A stretch of 64,000 nucleotides of DNA from Vesta saturnalis (taxonomy: Eukaryota; Arthropoda; Insecta; Coleoptera; Lampyridae). Of this stretch, positions 24,461 to 35,949 are shown piece by piece; the first letter of the stretch is position 1, and every line of letters begins with the position of its first letter. The notes under the pieces are model-generated. The model was not told where the DNA came from. It made no database searches and saw only the letters and a program-made list of their open reading frames with translations. The stretch lies in contig JARFJB010000400.1 of assembly GCA_036346205.1 (NCBI GenBank), positions 2,922,501 to 2,986,500 of the forward strand, read 5' to 3'. The position numbers were made by a program, and so were the translations under genes.

Positions 24461-25584
24461 ATGAATCTGCTTAATTATTTTGAACGGGAACGTGACAATC
24501 AAGGGGCACTCGTTCCATTTGAATTTATTATGCAGGTATGTAGTACATTATTGCATATAATATGATACTTGGAAGGACTACTTTTAGTGCACGTTTGCAT
24601 CATGTAGGGCTAGTATAAATACAGGTAGTGCTATAAAAAAGGGTTGCAGAAGAAGCCAAAAAGAAAATAAACTCCCATAGTCACCAGCTAAGCGGAGAAA
24701 ACGTACAAAATCTAAGTCCACCGAAGTTGATGACTTCGTGAAGAGTGCTGTGAAGAGAAAAATTTATGAAATGCATTCAAAATGTAAATACAAACATGCA
24801 AGACATGTCTAGTGCTATACCTGTTTTTATAGGTATACATGTTATACTGGTATCATTACAAAAAGAATTAAATAATAGTCACACTTTCGATTTCAGTAGA
24901 TCAAGTTTAAAACGTCTCTTATATTCCATTGGCTTTTCATCTAATGTAGATGATGGTAGGAGAGGTTTATTGGAACAATCATATTGCTGCGAATCGTGTA
25001 CGATTCTTAAGAGAATATTACAGAAATGAAGATGACAAATTATACAATCCTGTACTCTTAGATGAAACTTGTATTTTCAGTCGAGGATCCCACAAAAGAA
25101 GCTGGCATGGTAAATCTAAGGAAAGCGCGAAGAAAACGACAATGGGTGAAGGAAAAAGGTTTGTTGTAATTTAGTTATTACATTATAATTCCTAATAAAA
25201 TAACTTTATTTTTTATATTTATTCATGCAGGTCATGAAGATGAATTTATTTCCGATGCTTCACTTTTGTTTTCTACAAAGTCACAAAGTGCAAACTATCA
25301 TGGATATATGTGTGCGGAGTTGTTTACAAAATGGTTTGAAAATAATATTATTGCAAACTTAAAAGAACTATCTTTAATTTTAAAGAACAATGCTAATTAT
25401 AACATTCCAAACTTATAGAAAACATTCCTAATAATTCATCTAAGAAGAAAGGAATGTGTAATTTTCTAACAAAGCACAACACAGTTTATGAACCTAGCAT
25501 GTATAATTACTGCAATTAGTTGCAGATAATGCGATACCAAAGGTGTACGAAATAGATGAAATAGCGCATAAGTGTGGACACAGA

Positions 25585-28579
25585 AGTAGAAGACCAGCAC
25601 CTTCCGCCATCTTGGATTTTCTGGGGAAAACACACCTTTCACTTTTTTATATGCCCACGTGGGGGATCGTATTTTCCACCCCAATGGTTTCTTTTCGGAG
25701 GCCTTTTTCAACCCCTAATTATTTTACTCACCCACGTGTGAGACCTTATTTTCCACCTCTATGGTTTCTTTTCGGAGGCATTTTTCAACCCCTAATTATT
25801 TTTCGTTGTATTAAGAGTCCTTTTAACAGCAATTTTTGAACCTGCTCACGTGAGGAGCAGATGTAGGGGTTGGTCCTTGGATTTAGGGTTGGTCTTGGAC
25901 CTGGAGTTGGTCTTAGGGTTATTTTTGATGGACAGCTTTAACCCTAATTAAGGTCCTTTTGGTTGTATTAAGAGCAGTACCTCTGGAGGTTAGGAAAACG
26001 CATACGCGTACAATGTTGGAAATTGCATAATTACCCTAATAAGATATTATTATTAAAATTATCGATCCTACTGCTTTAAAATGGTCATATGCTATTGGGT
26101 ACGTTCGGATGATCTTTACCTATACGAGAACACGTGGCCCCCTTGGTGTAATTGTATGCGGGTTCTAACTTAATCTTACAGCTGTAGGCGTTCACCCCGT
26201 CATACAAAATTGTATTCTAATAATTGTATTCTAGCCTTATAAGACAGGACTTGTATCAGGGTCTGCGCCCTAGCCCCTTTGATTAAACATTGATTTTAGC
26301 GCCATCTAGCAGCGTATAGACTAATGAACATTTTCTATAATGGAATTTGATAATGCACACCTCTCTCTTGCTCTATCTTGTTTCTTCCTCCCCCTCTCTC
26401 TCTCTCTTTCGGCTCTTTCTGACACACAAACAGATCAAGTAATTAATTAATCAATCAATCTCAAACAAATCATGCTCGATCAAATCAACCAGATCAATCT
26501 CAATCAATTCCAGAGCCGTGTTGAAACCAGTTAATTTAGGGATAACCTCATGTCCATGTAATAATAGTGTCTGATAAAAATGTCAGGGGTTATTAGATGC
26601 TTTATAGGTTATTACAATATAATCTTTCAAGGTGAGGACGATGAGGTGATTGTATCTCAAAATCTCGATGATGGTGAACTGAAATACATGTGTGAGTGCG
26701 TGTGTTGGCAAAATTTTTAAAATATTTGTAAGTGTTTTGAATGTAAATTTTATATGTATAACATAATTGCTAAATACGAGTAGCAGTAATCAGGTTTTGT
26801 GTATTACTTCCTAAATTAGCTAATGATCGAAATGTAATAGCCAGTTTATATCCAACCATTCACAAAGCGTGTTTAGTGAGACTACATGTGGACACGTTGT
26901 ATAAAAAATATTTCAGTTCAACATATGGTTATCATTATTAGAACAACTTAAAGAAAAAACACTTCTAAAAGTAAGCGTATATGTTTTTTACCTGATATTG
27001 CTAACAAAAATGTCGATGAAGATTTTTAAAATGTATTATTGCTCTTATAGGATGACGTCATAAGATCAGCTCTACAGATAGTTGGTACGTATTCTATGAT
27101 TTTAAACTTGTAGTTATTGTTAATTCACGTATAATAATAAACCATTAAAACCTTTTGCCTTTTATTTCCATTATATCAGTTTGATATTCTTAAAAACATG
27201 CTAATTTAATTTAACTCTATGTTATATATAAGTAATTATTACTTTCCAGTCTTTTTAATGGGGTTTTTATAACAATTAACCAACACGTTTCTATGAAACA
27301 ATTTTGTGTGTATGTAATTGAACATGCAAATAAATCAGATATAATTTTCCGAATGTATAGGTGGTGTCTGTTTAGAAAGAGAGAATCTGCCAATACATAA
27401 AGCATCATTGCATTAGGGTAAAAATTATTTATTATTTCACGTCACATTTTAATTAGACTTTAATGTATTCAGTTTGAACTGTAATCCGGTTTCCGCAAAC
27501 TGTAAGACATAATTTCGGTTGATTGATTGAGATTGATCTGGTTGGTTTGATCGAGCCTGATTTGTTTGAGATTGATTGATTAATTAATTACTTGATTTGT
27601 TTGTGTGTGAGAAAGAGCCCAAAGAGAAAGAGAAGGGGAGGGAGAAACAAGATAGAGGAATAGAGAGGTGTGCATTATCAACTTCTATTATAGAAAATGT
27701 TCATTAGTCTATACGCCACTAGATGGCGCTAAAATCAATTTTTTACTCAAAGGGGCTAGGGCGCAGACCCTGATACAAGTCCTGTCTTACAAGGCTAGGG
27801 CCTCCTTATTAGAATACAATTTTGTATGACGGGACGAAGGCCTACAGCTGTAAGATTAAGTTAGAACCCGCATACAATTGCACCAAGGGGGCCACGATAG
27901 GGGCTAAGCTCTACACTTGTCTTATAAGGTTAGGGTACCCGTACCATCTCCAGCCAGGGAACGAAGGCCCGAGAACAAGTTGCGACGCCCTGCACGTGCC
28001 TTACAAGAACCTCTTTATTAGAAATACAACGTATAAATAAATTTCTCGTAAAGATCATCCGAACGTACTCAATAGCATATGACCATTTTAAAGCAGTAGG
28101 ATCGATAATTTTAATAATAATATCTTATTAGGGTAATTATGCAATTTCCAACATTGTGTGCGTGTGCGTTTGCCTAACCTCCAGGGGTACTGCTCTTAAT
28201 ACAACCAAAAGGACCTTAATTAGGGTTAAAGCTGTCCATCAAAAATAACCCTAAGACCAACTCCAGGTCCAAGACCAACCCCAAGTCCAAGGACCAACCC
28301 CTACATCTGCCCCTCACGTGAGCAGGTCCAAAAATTGCTGTTAAAAGGACTCTTAATACAACGAAAAATAATTAGGGGTTGAAAAAGGCCTCCGAAAAGA
28401 AACCATAGAGGTGGAAAATACGGTCTCACACGTGGGTGTGTAAAATAATTAGGGGTTGAAAAAGGCTTCCGAAAAGAAACCATAGGGGTGGAAAGTACGC
28501 TCACCCACGTGGGCATATAAAAAAGTGAAAGGTGGGGTTTCAGAAAGTCCAAGATGGCGGAAGGTGCCGGTCTTCTACT
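25585..28579. mobile_element. FB-B: 3.0-kb foldback element inserted in the DDE transposase
   Basis: Arms 25,585-26,505 and 27,520-28,579 are inverted copies, and about 1.0 kb between them has no gene. Both ends start AGTAGAAGACC and carry AAGATGGCGG about 19 bases inside. A CCCACGTGGG box and tandem 'ttttccaccc...ctaattatttt(t/a)' units follow. The right arm has about 130 extra bases near 27,900. The flanks are a 6-base target duplication, CACAGA (25,579-25,584) and CACACA (28,580-28,585). Removing the element with one copy gives gga-cac-aca-gta-tta, restoring the GHTVL reading of the transposase. Open frames of 90-98 codons in each arm are mirror images of the repeat, not genes. Confidence 0.9.
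26506..27519. other. Loop of FB-B, no gene seen
   Basis: AT-rich spacer between the arms. No credible open frame, transposase motif or RNA gene was found, so FB-B looks non-autonomous. Confidence 0.6.
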
Positions 28580-28842
28580 CACACAGTATTACGGTTACCA
28601 ACACATCCCTGTCAATTTAATCCAATTGAACTGGTGTGAGCAAACTGCAAAGAACACTACAACAAAAATATAGGTAGACATAACTCCAAGTCCATGCAAC
28701 GAATTGATGGGACATATTGGCAGAAATACATTAGACATGCAGAAGTGTCTATGTTAGAGTGGTTGTAAATTGAAAAACATTTTGAGCTTGTGCAACCATT
28801 AATTATATCTTAATAAAATTTCTTTTTTGGGGTTTTTTAATG

Positions 28843-28915
28843 GTGTACTTTAAATTATACAATCTAAACGTTTCGATAACACTTACAGTTATCTTCGTCA
28901 GTAGTAATGTTTGTT
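28843..28915 (-). repeat. PLE-like terminal segment with a hammerhead-like core (copy a)
   Basis: Inverted copy of 35,047-35,112: on the minus strand it reads CTGACGAAGATAACTG...GTGTTATCGAAACG followed by 'tttagattgta'. See the copy at 35,034-35,100 for the fold. Confidence 0.5.
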
Positions 28916-28923
28916 AAAAAATT

Positions 28924-28983
28924 GTTAAAGATGTAGTAAACAATTTTGTCAAATTTGACAAAATTGTTTACTACATCTTTAAC
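28924..28983. repeat. Perfect 60-bp palindrome
   Basis: Two 30-base arms (gttaaagatgtagtaaacaa... and its exact complement) meet without a spacer. The last three bases overlap the left end of MLE-4. Confidence 0.95.
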
Positions 28984-29314
28984 AGGGTGATTTTCGAAAA
29001 ATTGCATTTTCAGCCATCCCCTGTAACTCTGTTATTGTCAAACATATTAAAAAAGTAAAAACTGATATTTGTAGATTTTTTTATGTAGAATCCAGTGGCG
29101 ATACTCAGATTTTCTTTAGAGGTCACAGTTTTTGAGATATTGACATAACCTACTCTTTTTTAATGGGACACCCAATATATTTTTTTTTAATCTTTTTCCT
29201 CTTGTCAAGAGCTTTTCAAATATATAGCATAGTCTATATTTATTTTTATAAATAACGTGACAAAATGATTTTTTTCCATAATTTACGTTGATAAAAAATA
29301 AAATAATTAGTTAA

Positions 29315-30442
29315 TCATAAATACTGTTCAAATTGCAGACCATTACGTCTCCTACAAGTTCCACAAAGTTTATAAATTCTTTTAATAGCATTTTCCAAAA
29401 TAAATGATTGTCTTCGTAATTCTGCAAAAGCATTTTCCGTTGCAATTTTTAATTGTTGTATGTTGGCATATTGCCTTGGATAAATTTTATTCTTTAAATA
29501 CCCCCACAAAAAATCCAAAACCGAGAGATCCGGTGATCGTGGTGGCCATCGAACAGGTCCATTTGTTCCAATCCATCTCCTGGGAAAACGTTCATTTAGC
29601 CAGTTTTGTATTATTCTAGCATTGTGGGCTGAAGCCCCATCCTGCTGGAAGAATACATCGTTCAGTTGAGCCAGTGGAATATCTTCTAAAATGTTCATAG
29701 TTTTTTGTTGTAGAATTTGTAGGTACCCATTAGAGTTTAGGTTTTCTTCATAAATCTTGTAAACTATTTTTCGGTTAAAAATAAAGCAGGATACATTAAA
29801 TCCGAACCTGCCTTGACGCTCTCAAGGAAAAATTACGTGGGTGTTTTCTTGACTCCAAAACCGCGTGTTGTGTCTGTTAAGAATTCCCGAACTTGTGAAA
29901 TGTGCCTCGTCTGACCAAATTATTTTTTTCAAAATTATTTTCCTGGGTTTTCATATTTATAAACCAATTGCAGAACTCCAATCTACGTTCAGCATCACCA
30001 GGGTGCAGATGATGAACAAGTTTATACTTGTAGGGTTTGAATTTATGTTTTTTTAAAATCCTTTGCACTGTTGTTTTAGACACACCGGTCTCTTCATTTA
30101 TTTTCCTGCACGAAGTTTCAGGAGTGGCTTGAACAACTGCTAAAACGTTGATCTCTGATTCCTCGTTCTCTTTGTTGTAAACTCGGGGTCGAGGTTTGTC
30201 AAAACACCCATGTTGGCAAAGATTAAATTTTAATTTTTGAAATATTCTTCTGTCGGGTTGTCTTCTTTCGGGACATCTATATGACAAAATAGGTATATAA
30301 CATAAATACAAATTCTAAGGTAAAGATTAACTGACCTGTTCAGATAGAGTTCTAAGGCCTGGTTTGCGTTTTCATTAGATAATATGAAGCAGGTATTCAT
30401 ATCATATTTCTCAAAGTTTTTAAATTTTTGGTTTCGAGCCAT
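29315..30442 (-). pseudogene. IS630/Tc1/mariner-type transposase of MLE-4, with one intron
   Basis: Starts at ATG 30,442 with MARNQKFKNFEKYDMNTCF and the DUF4817-like region, which is split by a 59-base intron (30,277-30,335). The exons join as LNR|CPERRQPDRRIF, exactly the motif seen in the intronless relative at 13.9 kb. A second helix-turn-helix follows (TSCRKINEETGVSKTTVQRI). Near 29,950 the frame shifts: IIWSDEAHFTSSG with the first catalytic Asp is in another frame. After further loss near 29,820 the last part (29,698-29,315) is open and has VFFQQDGASAHNARI (second Asp), WPPRSPDLSVLDF (third Asp, 36 residues later) and the end GLQFEQYL. Few lesions for an inactive copy. Confidence 0.88.
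30277..30335 (-). other. 59-nt GT-AG intron in the MLE-4 transposase
   Basis: On the minus strand the donor is AG|GTCAGT and the acceptor ...TCATATAG|A. Without removal the frame reads through hydrophobic, non-family residues and stops near 30,230. With removal the conserved LNRCPERRQPDRRIF sequence is restored. Confidence 0.8.
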
Positions 30443-31218
30443 ATTAAAAAATAATTAAACAACAACAACAACCAGAACAAGAACGATAACAATAAACAAA
30501 AACAACGAATAACAATAAATATCAGCAGTAAATTTGGGAAAATGTAACCAGGAATAATTTGAGAGAAGCAGAAACTTCAAAAATCAAATACCTAAGTAAT
30601 GGCATAACGTTATTATTTTGTTTTTTGCGTTACCATGGTTACCCACGGCTATCCACTGTTATCAATGTAAATGATAGAAAAAAATCATTTTGTCACGTTA
30701 TTTATAAAAATAAATATAGACTATGCTATATTTTTGAAAAGCTCTTGGCAAGGGGAAAAAGATTTAAAAAAAATATATAGGGTGTCCCATAAAAAAAATA
30801 GGTTATGTCAATATCTCAAAAACTGTGACCTCTAAAGAAAATCTGAGTACGCCACTGGATTCTACGTAAAAAAATGTCAGTTTTTACTTTTTTAATATGT
30901 CTGACAATAACAGAGTTACAGGGGATGACTGAAAATGCAATTTTTCCAAAATCACCCTGTAGCACAACAACTAAGATGGCTATGGCAAATTTGATTAGTG
31001 CATCTTTGGTTTCATTAAAAAATAGCACGGTGTCGCGAAAACCGCAAGGTTCTAACCTAAAAAATATGCGAGATACCCCGTAAAACATACGAAAATGGGA
31101 TAACCTGTACAGCGTCGTCGCGAAGGATAGTTATGGAAGAAAAGTAGTAAGTATGTTCATTAATAAGCAACAGATACATTGTCAATATAACTAGTCACTC
31201 ATAAGTTTCAGAACAACT

Positions 31219-31895
31219 AATAATTGTCAAATTTAAATCAGATAGGACCAACATAAATATAATATTCATATATGATCCTGATACCAGCAATCCTCTACAC
31301 GAAAAGGAATTATTTTACGACGACCTTCAGAAAACAGTAGATTCAATCAATAAGGAAGAGGTACTTATAATAATGGGAGGGTTCAATGCTAGAATCGAAA
31401 ATGACATCATTACAGACATAAAACAACGATGCAACGAAGAGGAACAAAATGAAAATGGTGACATGATAATCAACTTCAGCATTAGTAATGAAATGCGAAT
31501 TAACAACTCGTTATACAATCATAAAATACAACAAAAATATATGTGGTGAGCTCGAAAGACCAGGAATATCTCGACTTTATCCTCACAAATAGAAAGATAC
31601 ACCCCACACACATTTGAGATGTTCCCAGCCTTACATCCCCTGGGATAGGGCACTGATTATAGTTTAATGCTAGGAAAATCAAGAATGATCCTAAGAACAA
31701 AAACGAAAGATGAATCAGATTATTCTACAAAAAGTCACATTGAATCCCTACATGATGATACGAGAAAATGGTTATACATATTAAAATTATCAAGAAAAAT
31801 AGAAGAAAACTAAGTTAACGACTCAGATGCGATAGACGAAGTAAGGACAAGAATAAAGAGAAATATAGCCAACGCAGCAGAAGATAGAATGATTG
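31219..31895 (+). pseudogene. Non-LTR retrotransposon endonuclease fragment
   Basis: Apurinic-endonuclease-like domain of a non-LTR element (RTE/CR1-like, as found in many insect repeats). Visible are NINIIFIYDPDTSNPLHEKE, LFYDDLQKTV, VLIIMGGFNARIENDI (usually IMGDFNA), NGDMIINFSISNEMRINNS and HKIQQKYMW, then a stop. ISTLSSQIER and a linker follow with shifts (ESDYSTKSHIESLHDD...). The GD of the active site is GG here. No reverse transcriptase follows; both ends are truncated. Confidence 0.75.
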
Positions 31896-34850
31896 TTAGT
31901 AACTAATAACATAATTCTTTTTTAGTCCAAGTGTTTAATCAAAAAATGCACTTTATTTTGGGGTCATATATTAGGAAATTTATTATTCTCATAAAAACTT
32001 CCAGTTATGACAAATTTATGAAGTCGTACTTTTTAAAGATATTTGAGTACTTGATTTATTATGTGCATAAATTTGAAAACTTATTAACATTCGTTTAAGA
32101 ATTACAATTTTATAAATATTCTCAATTTTGGACTTTTTTTGATTAGTTCATACCGAAGAATAGAAGTGAATGTATTTATACATTTTTCTTTGCATTATTG
32201 ATATAATTGCTTTTTGGCTAGCATATGGTTACATCCAGTAACTGATGTTTAGTTATCATTCTGCGTATTAAGACCCATTTAATTAATATTAGTAGAGACA
32301 ATATTAAAAGTATTACACTAAGTAACTTTAATAAAAGTTGTATGTGTTGTGATTCAGCAAATAAAACTTTAAATTAGAGACATATGTTATTTTCTATGTG
32401 CATGTTTCACTAAGAGATGCTTGATACTAAAATCTGCTTTCTATTAGTGCCCATTACACTACTGATTGTTAATAAAGTAAATTGTTAATGCACTAGAATC
32501 AACAAATGATTATTCAACAGATAATTAAAAGATGAGCTACATTAATATTGTAATGTAGCAAAAAATGAATAATTCGATACGCTACTCCATTAAAAAGAAA
32601 CTGTACAACCTATAATCATGTTTATATGAAATTTATTTAGATTATAAGTTACATTCTAATCGTGCATAGAGGTGTCATTTAAACTGATAAAAACAACAAA
32701 AATTCAATTAAATTTCCTCATATGCCTGGGTTAATTAGAACGCAATACATACAAGTTGTGTACGTGTTTATCGTGTCCTTTACATGAAATAAAAAAATTA
32801 ATGAAATTATTGCTGAATTTGCAGTTCGTTCTATGTTGTGCAATAACAGTAATACATTGATTAGTAAATTTAGGATTTTTAACACTATTGATTGCTAAGC
32901 CTCTCTTACATGAAGTAATTAACATTCATACCAAATCTTGAAATTTCATTTACAAACTAACTTTAATCGCATAAAAATTTTTTTTCTATACTCTGTTCAC
33001 AAATAGAGTAGAGCAAATGTTTCGGGCGTACTATTACGATACTCTTAATGTAAAAAAATAGTTGGAAATGATGACATAGTCCGTCCACGATGTTTTTCCT
33101 CAAGGATTAATAGGGGATTATTAATTATTGGGAGTGTGTTCAGTTGTTCAGATTTAGATCACAATTTGGTTTTATGTGCTAGGACTAGCTATTGTGAGGA
33201 TAAAGGAGTTTTGATAAATAAAAGTTTTAATTAATTAACTTCTCCGTTCTGTTCGTGCCCTGAACTACATACAAATCTTCGTCCCCTTCTTTCGTACCTT
33301 TCAGCACATTTCGCTTTTCAAAATTATACTGATTTTACGTTAGTCTACATCGACTAATACTATCCTAATGGAGGGGTTTGGGAGTTTTGCAAGGGCTTCT
33401 ATAGTAAGCACATACATTCACAGCTTCTATTGAAAGATAAGGGTTTTTAACTTAAGGCACTTTATCTAATGGGTGGCAAACTTTTTGTTTGCATTGTTAT
33501 TAATTAATTTTGAAGGAATAGACAAAACTGACAGGCACACTTTCCATTAAAAATTTTCTACCTCTAATTATTCCAAACGCCGAACCAACCTATACAACAA
33601 CAACCAAAAACGAAATTTCGAACATATGCTAATGCTTCACAAGGGCTCAATACAGCGTGGCGTCCCCCAGGAACACTATCTTGAATAGTGTAATTTGAAC
33701 TGATTCGCAATAATGCAAATCTAAGAACAAAACAATCGCTATATGATCTATCTTGACTTTACTGACAATAATGTTACTATTACTTAAATTAATTGCTTGC
33801 CTTACATTGATTTTCCTGACAGTAATTAAAAGATTAGAATTTGTTTACAAGTCTAATATTTAATTACTCGCAAACATCAAATCTGATGAAACGAAGTGGC
33901 CGTCTAGTGGTAGGTACGTTGTACTATTTAAATTAGATAGACTGGATGAAGTTAAGTGTTGCATCATGTGGAGTAGATAAAAAAAAAGAAACTACTCAAA
34001 TTAAAATAAAACGAGTTTTGAGCAATGATGGTTCAACTCGTTAATGTACTATTGTGGTAAAGAACCACCAATAAAACCCACTTTATTCATAAATAAGTAA
34101 TTGCACAAGTACATTAATAAACCAAATAATACAAAAAAAGACAATAAAAGGGTTAAATACATAACAAAACAGCATTAAATTGTGCCATAGATAATCATAA
34201 TAAAAATCGTAATACCAAACATGTGACCCTCTAAACCAATTATGCCGGTCTTTAAGTAAATAAGTAGATAAAACAGTAAGGCAAATTAAAGTACATATAA
34301 AATACAACAACAGTAAAATTGCACAGGTGATAATAAGGTAAAGGCAAGTACAAAAGAAAATAGACAAGGAATTTACATGTACACAACTGTTTAGTGACTA
34401 CTAAAGCATAAAATACATACGTAAAATTACAATAAATTAAATATAAAGAGAAATTAGTTCGCAGGCAAACAATTCTACTTAACAAAAAAACGCATTAAAC
34501 AAAGCCTTACAAGGGTAAATTATAAATAGATTATAACATCGTGACCTAGATGTAGACCTTAAACATATCAATTAATTATGTTCTATGCAATTTTTTGATG
34601 TGACGCGTAATTTAGCAGCAAATAAATTCCTAAGGTAGAATTTAAGGGTTAGGTCAAATTTTTTCACTATCTGAATAACGATGAATTTTATAAAAAAGAG
34701 TGTAGACGTATTTTTTAAAGAAAATTAAATTTTACGTAAGTTTTTTAATCTAAAGATGTAAAAATGAAATAAATATGATTGAAAATGCTGAAGCCTATTT
34801 TTATGGAGGCGGGCGGTTTGAAATTTTTTTACATTAACATGTATTTTATG
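31896..34850. other. Intergenic, nothing recognised
   Basis: About 3 kb of AT-rich DNA with only short, low-complexity hydrophobic frames (e.g. minus strand 34,083-34,485). A tRNA A-box-like string 'ggccgtctagtggtagg' at about 33,899-33,915 lacks a matching B box nearby. Confidence 0.5.
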
Positions 34851-34852
34851 TC

Positions 34853-35325
34853 TATTAATCTCTAGCTGCCATGAAGTTTTAAACGCCATTCTGACATAGA
34901 TTATTGTTTTTGTTGTTACAATGTTGCCTGTTTTCGTTATGAACGTATAAAAAGAGGTTGCGTAGTATCCTAAAAAAGATTGAAATTAAAATAATTTTTC
35001 AACTTTCACAAAATTGTTTCAACATCTATAACAATTGTAATAGATATTACTACTGACGAAGATAACTGTAAGTGTTATCGAAACGTTTAGATTGTACAAT
35101 ATAAAAATACACCATTAATAATGGTGAAAGTTGACGTTTTCCTGAAATGATTTCATTTCGTTTAATTAAAGTTAGCACCTAGATGTCTATTAACCACTCT
35201 CTGTTATGAATATTTAAACGTCTGTTTGACATAACTTATTGTTTTTTCGTTTACAATGTTGCCTATTTGGTAATGAACTTCTTATAGAAGAGGTTGCATA
35301 ATTATCCTTAAAAAAATGTTATTAA
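34853..35325. repeat. Diverged direct repeats flanking a PLE-like terminal segment
   Basis: 34,853-34,985 and 35,186-35,325 are related in direct orientation. Shared words include 'ttacaatgttgcct', 'aatgaac' and 'agaggttgc(a/g)ta', then 'atcct(t)aaaaaa'. They enclose about 200 bases with the hammerhead-like core. The arrangement recalls the LTR-like direct repeats of Penelope-like elements, but no PLE coding sequence is present here. Confidence 0.45.
35034..35100 (+). ncRNA. Hammerhead-ribozyme-like fold (copy b), degenerate
   Basis: CTGACGA (35,053-35,059), a 6-bp stem GATAAC/GTTATC, then GAAA (35,080-35,083) follow the CUGANGA-stem-GAAA order of hammerhead ribozymes, which occur in PLE terminal repeats. 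ATTGTA (35,034) and TACAAT (35,095) could close an outer helix. One extra A precedes the central stem and I see no proper third helix with a cleavage triplet, so activity is doubtful. Confidence 0.35.
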
Positions 35326-35390
35326 CGTTATTTCATTTCTTTTAATGCCCATTCTGTAGGTTGGAAGGTCGTATGGTGTTCTACACCAGA

Positions 35391-35459
35391 TATTTAGATA
35401 TTGCTCAAGCTTTGGACCGTGTATGGCATAAAGGTCTTTTATGGGTTTATTATTTTTGA
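35391..35459 (+). pseudogene. Non-LTR reverse transcriptase fragment
   Basis: A short frame YLDIAQALDRVWHKGLLWVY matches the conserved block of jockey-like reverse transcriptases (usually LDVEKAFDRVWHxGLL), ending at a stop. No other RT motifs are adjacent. Confidence 0.6.
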
Positions 35460-35949
35460 AAACAAATATAACGATCTGTAATAATTTATGGTGTAAGAAG
35501 TCAATGCTAAAAACCCATTGTTGGGGGTGGAATTTTAAAACGCTTGATGTGGTTAAAATTAATAGACTTAATTATTATTCTCCACATGGGGTGATATTTA
35601 TGCAATTTTAGTTTGTATGCGCCTAAAGACTATTTTCCCGAATTTCATGTTGCTATTTGTTATTTTACAGTAAGTGTAAGGTGTTTGAATTTAAATTTCA
35701 GCTATTTTACATTTTATCTCGAACCCGACCATCTCCATTAGTAGTATAGCTATGGCACTTCTGACTCACTTTTGTCACTAGATTTGTCACCAGATCTAGG
35801 AAAAAGTCACCAGAAAAGTTACTAGATTTCAAGGTTGGTAACATTGCCTATTTCAAGGGGTAGACCACAGGTGTGTAACTCTCTTCAAGGTTATGTGCCC
35901 TGCCTCTTCGAGGTCCCCGCTTCAAGGTCATTATAGTCTTGAAGGTCTC

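Larger units (their letters stand above)
24461..28640 (+). pseudogene. DDE-superfamily transposase-like gene, split by foldback element FB-B
   Basis: Starts at ATG 24,461 with MNLLNYFERERDNQGALVPF. Continues with PAKRRKRTKSKSTEVDDFVK and VKRKIYEM, FDFSRSSLKRLLYSIGF, FLREYYRNEDDKLYNPVLLDET (first Asp/Glu block), FSRGSHKRSW and GEGKRFVVI. An AT-rich insertion of about 57 bases follows (intron-like, 25,171-25,228), then HAGHEDEFISDASLLFSTKS, HGYMCAELFTKWF and VYEIDEIAHKCGH at 25,577. The next codons appear only after FB-B: TVLRLPTHPCQFNPIELV from 28,584, then a TGA where the family has Trp or similar. This order is that of a transposase family frequent in insect genomes. Several shifts and stops precede the FB-B insertion point. 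Terminal repeats of this element were not identified. Confidence 0.8.
28981..30961 (-). mobile_element. Mariner-like element MLE-4
   Basis: About 1.98 kb with long, well-preserved inverted terminal repeats (28,981-29,305 and 30,645-30,961) beginning (T)ACAGGGTGATTTT. An internal 'gggtgtccca' box is also present. The transposase is on the minus strand. The repeats are far more alike than those of MLE-1 to MLE-3, and the gene is less damaged, so this may be a younger insertion. Confidence 0.88.

Noticed and set aside
30816..31088. Frames of 69 and 90 codons at the MLE-4 right end
   Set aside because: Lie in the terminal inverted repeat and flank, with the mirror present at the left end.
33895..33960. 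tRNA A-box-like string suggesting a SINE
   Set aside because: No B box or tail found nearby.
34083..34485. Hydrophobic minus-strand frames of 77 and 94 codons
   Set aside because: Overlapping, low-complexity F/Y/L/C-rich frames from AT-rich DNA without a start context or homology that I recognise.
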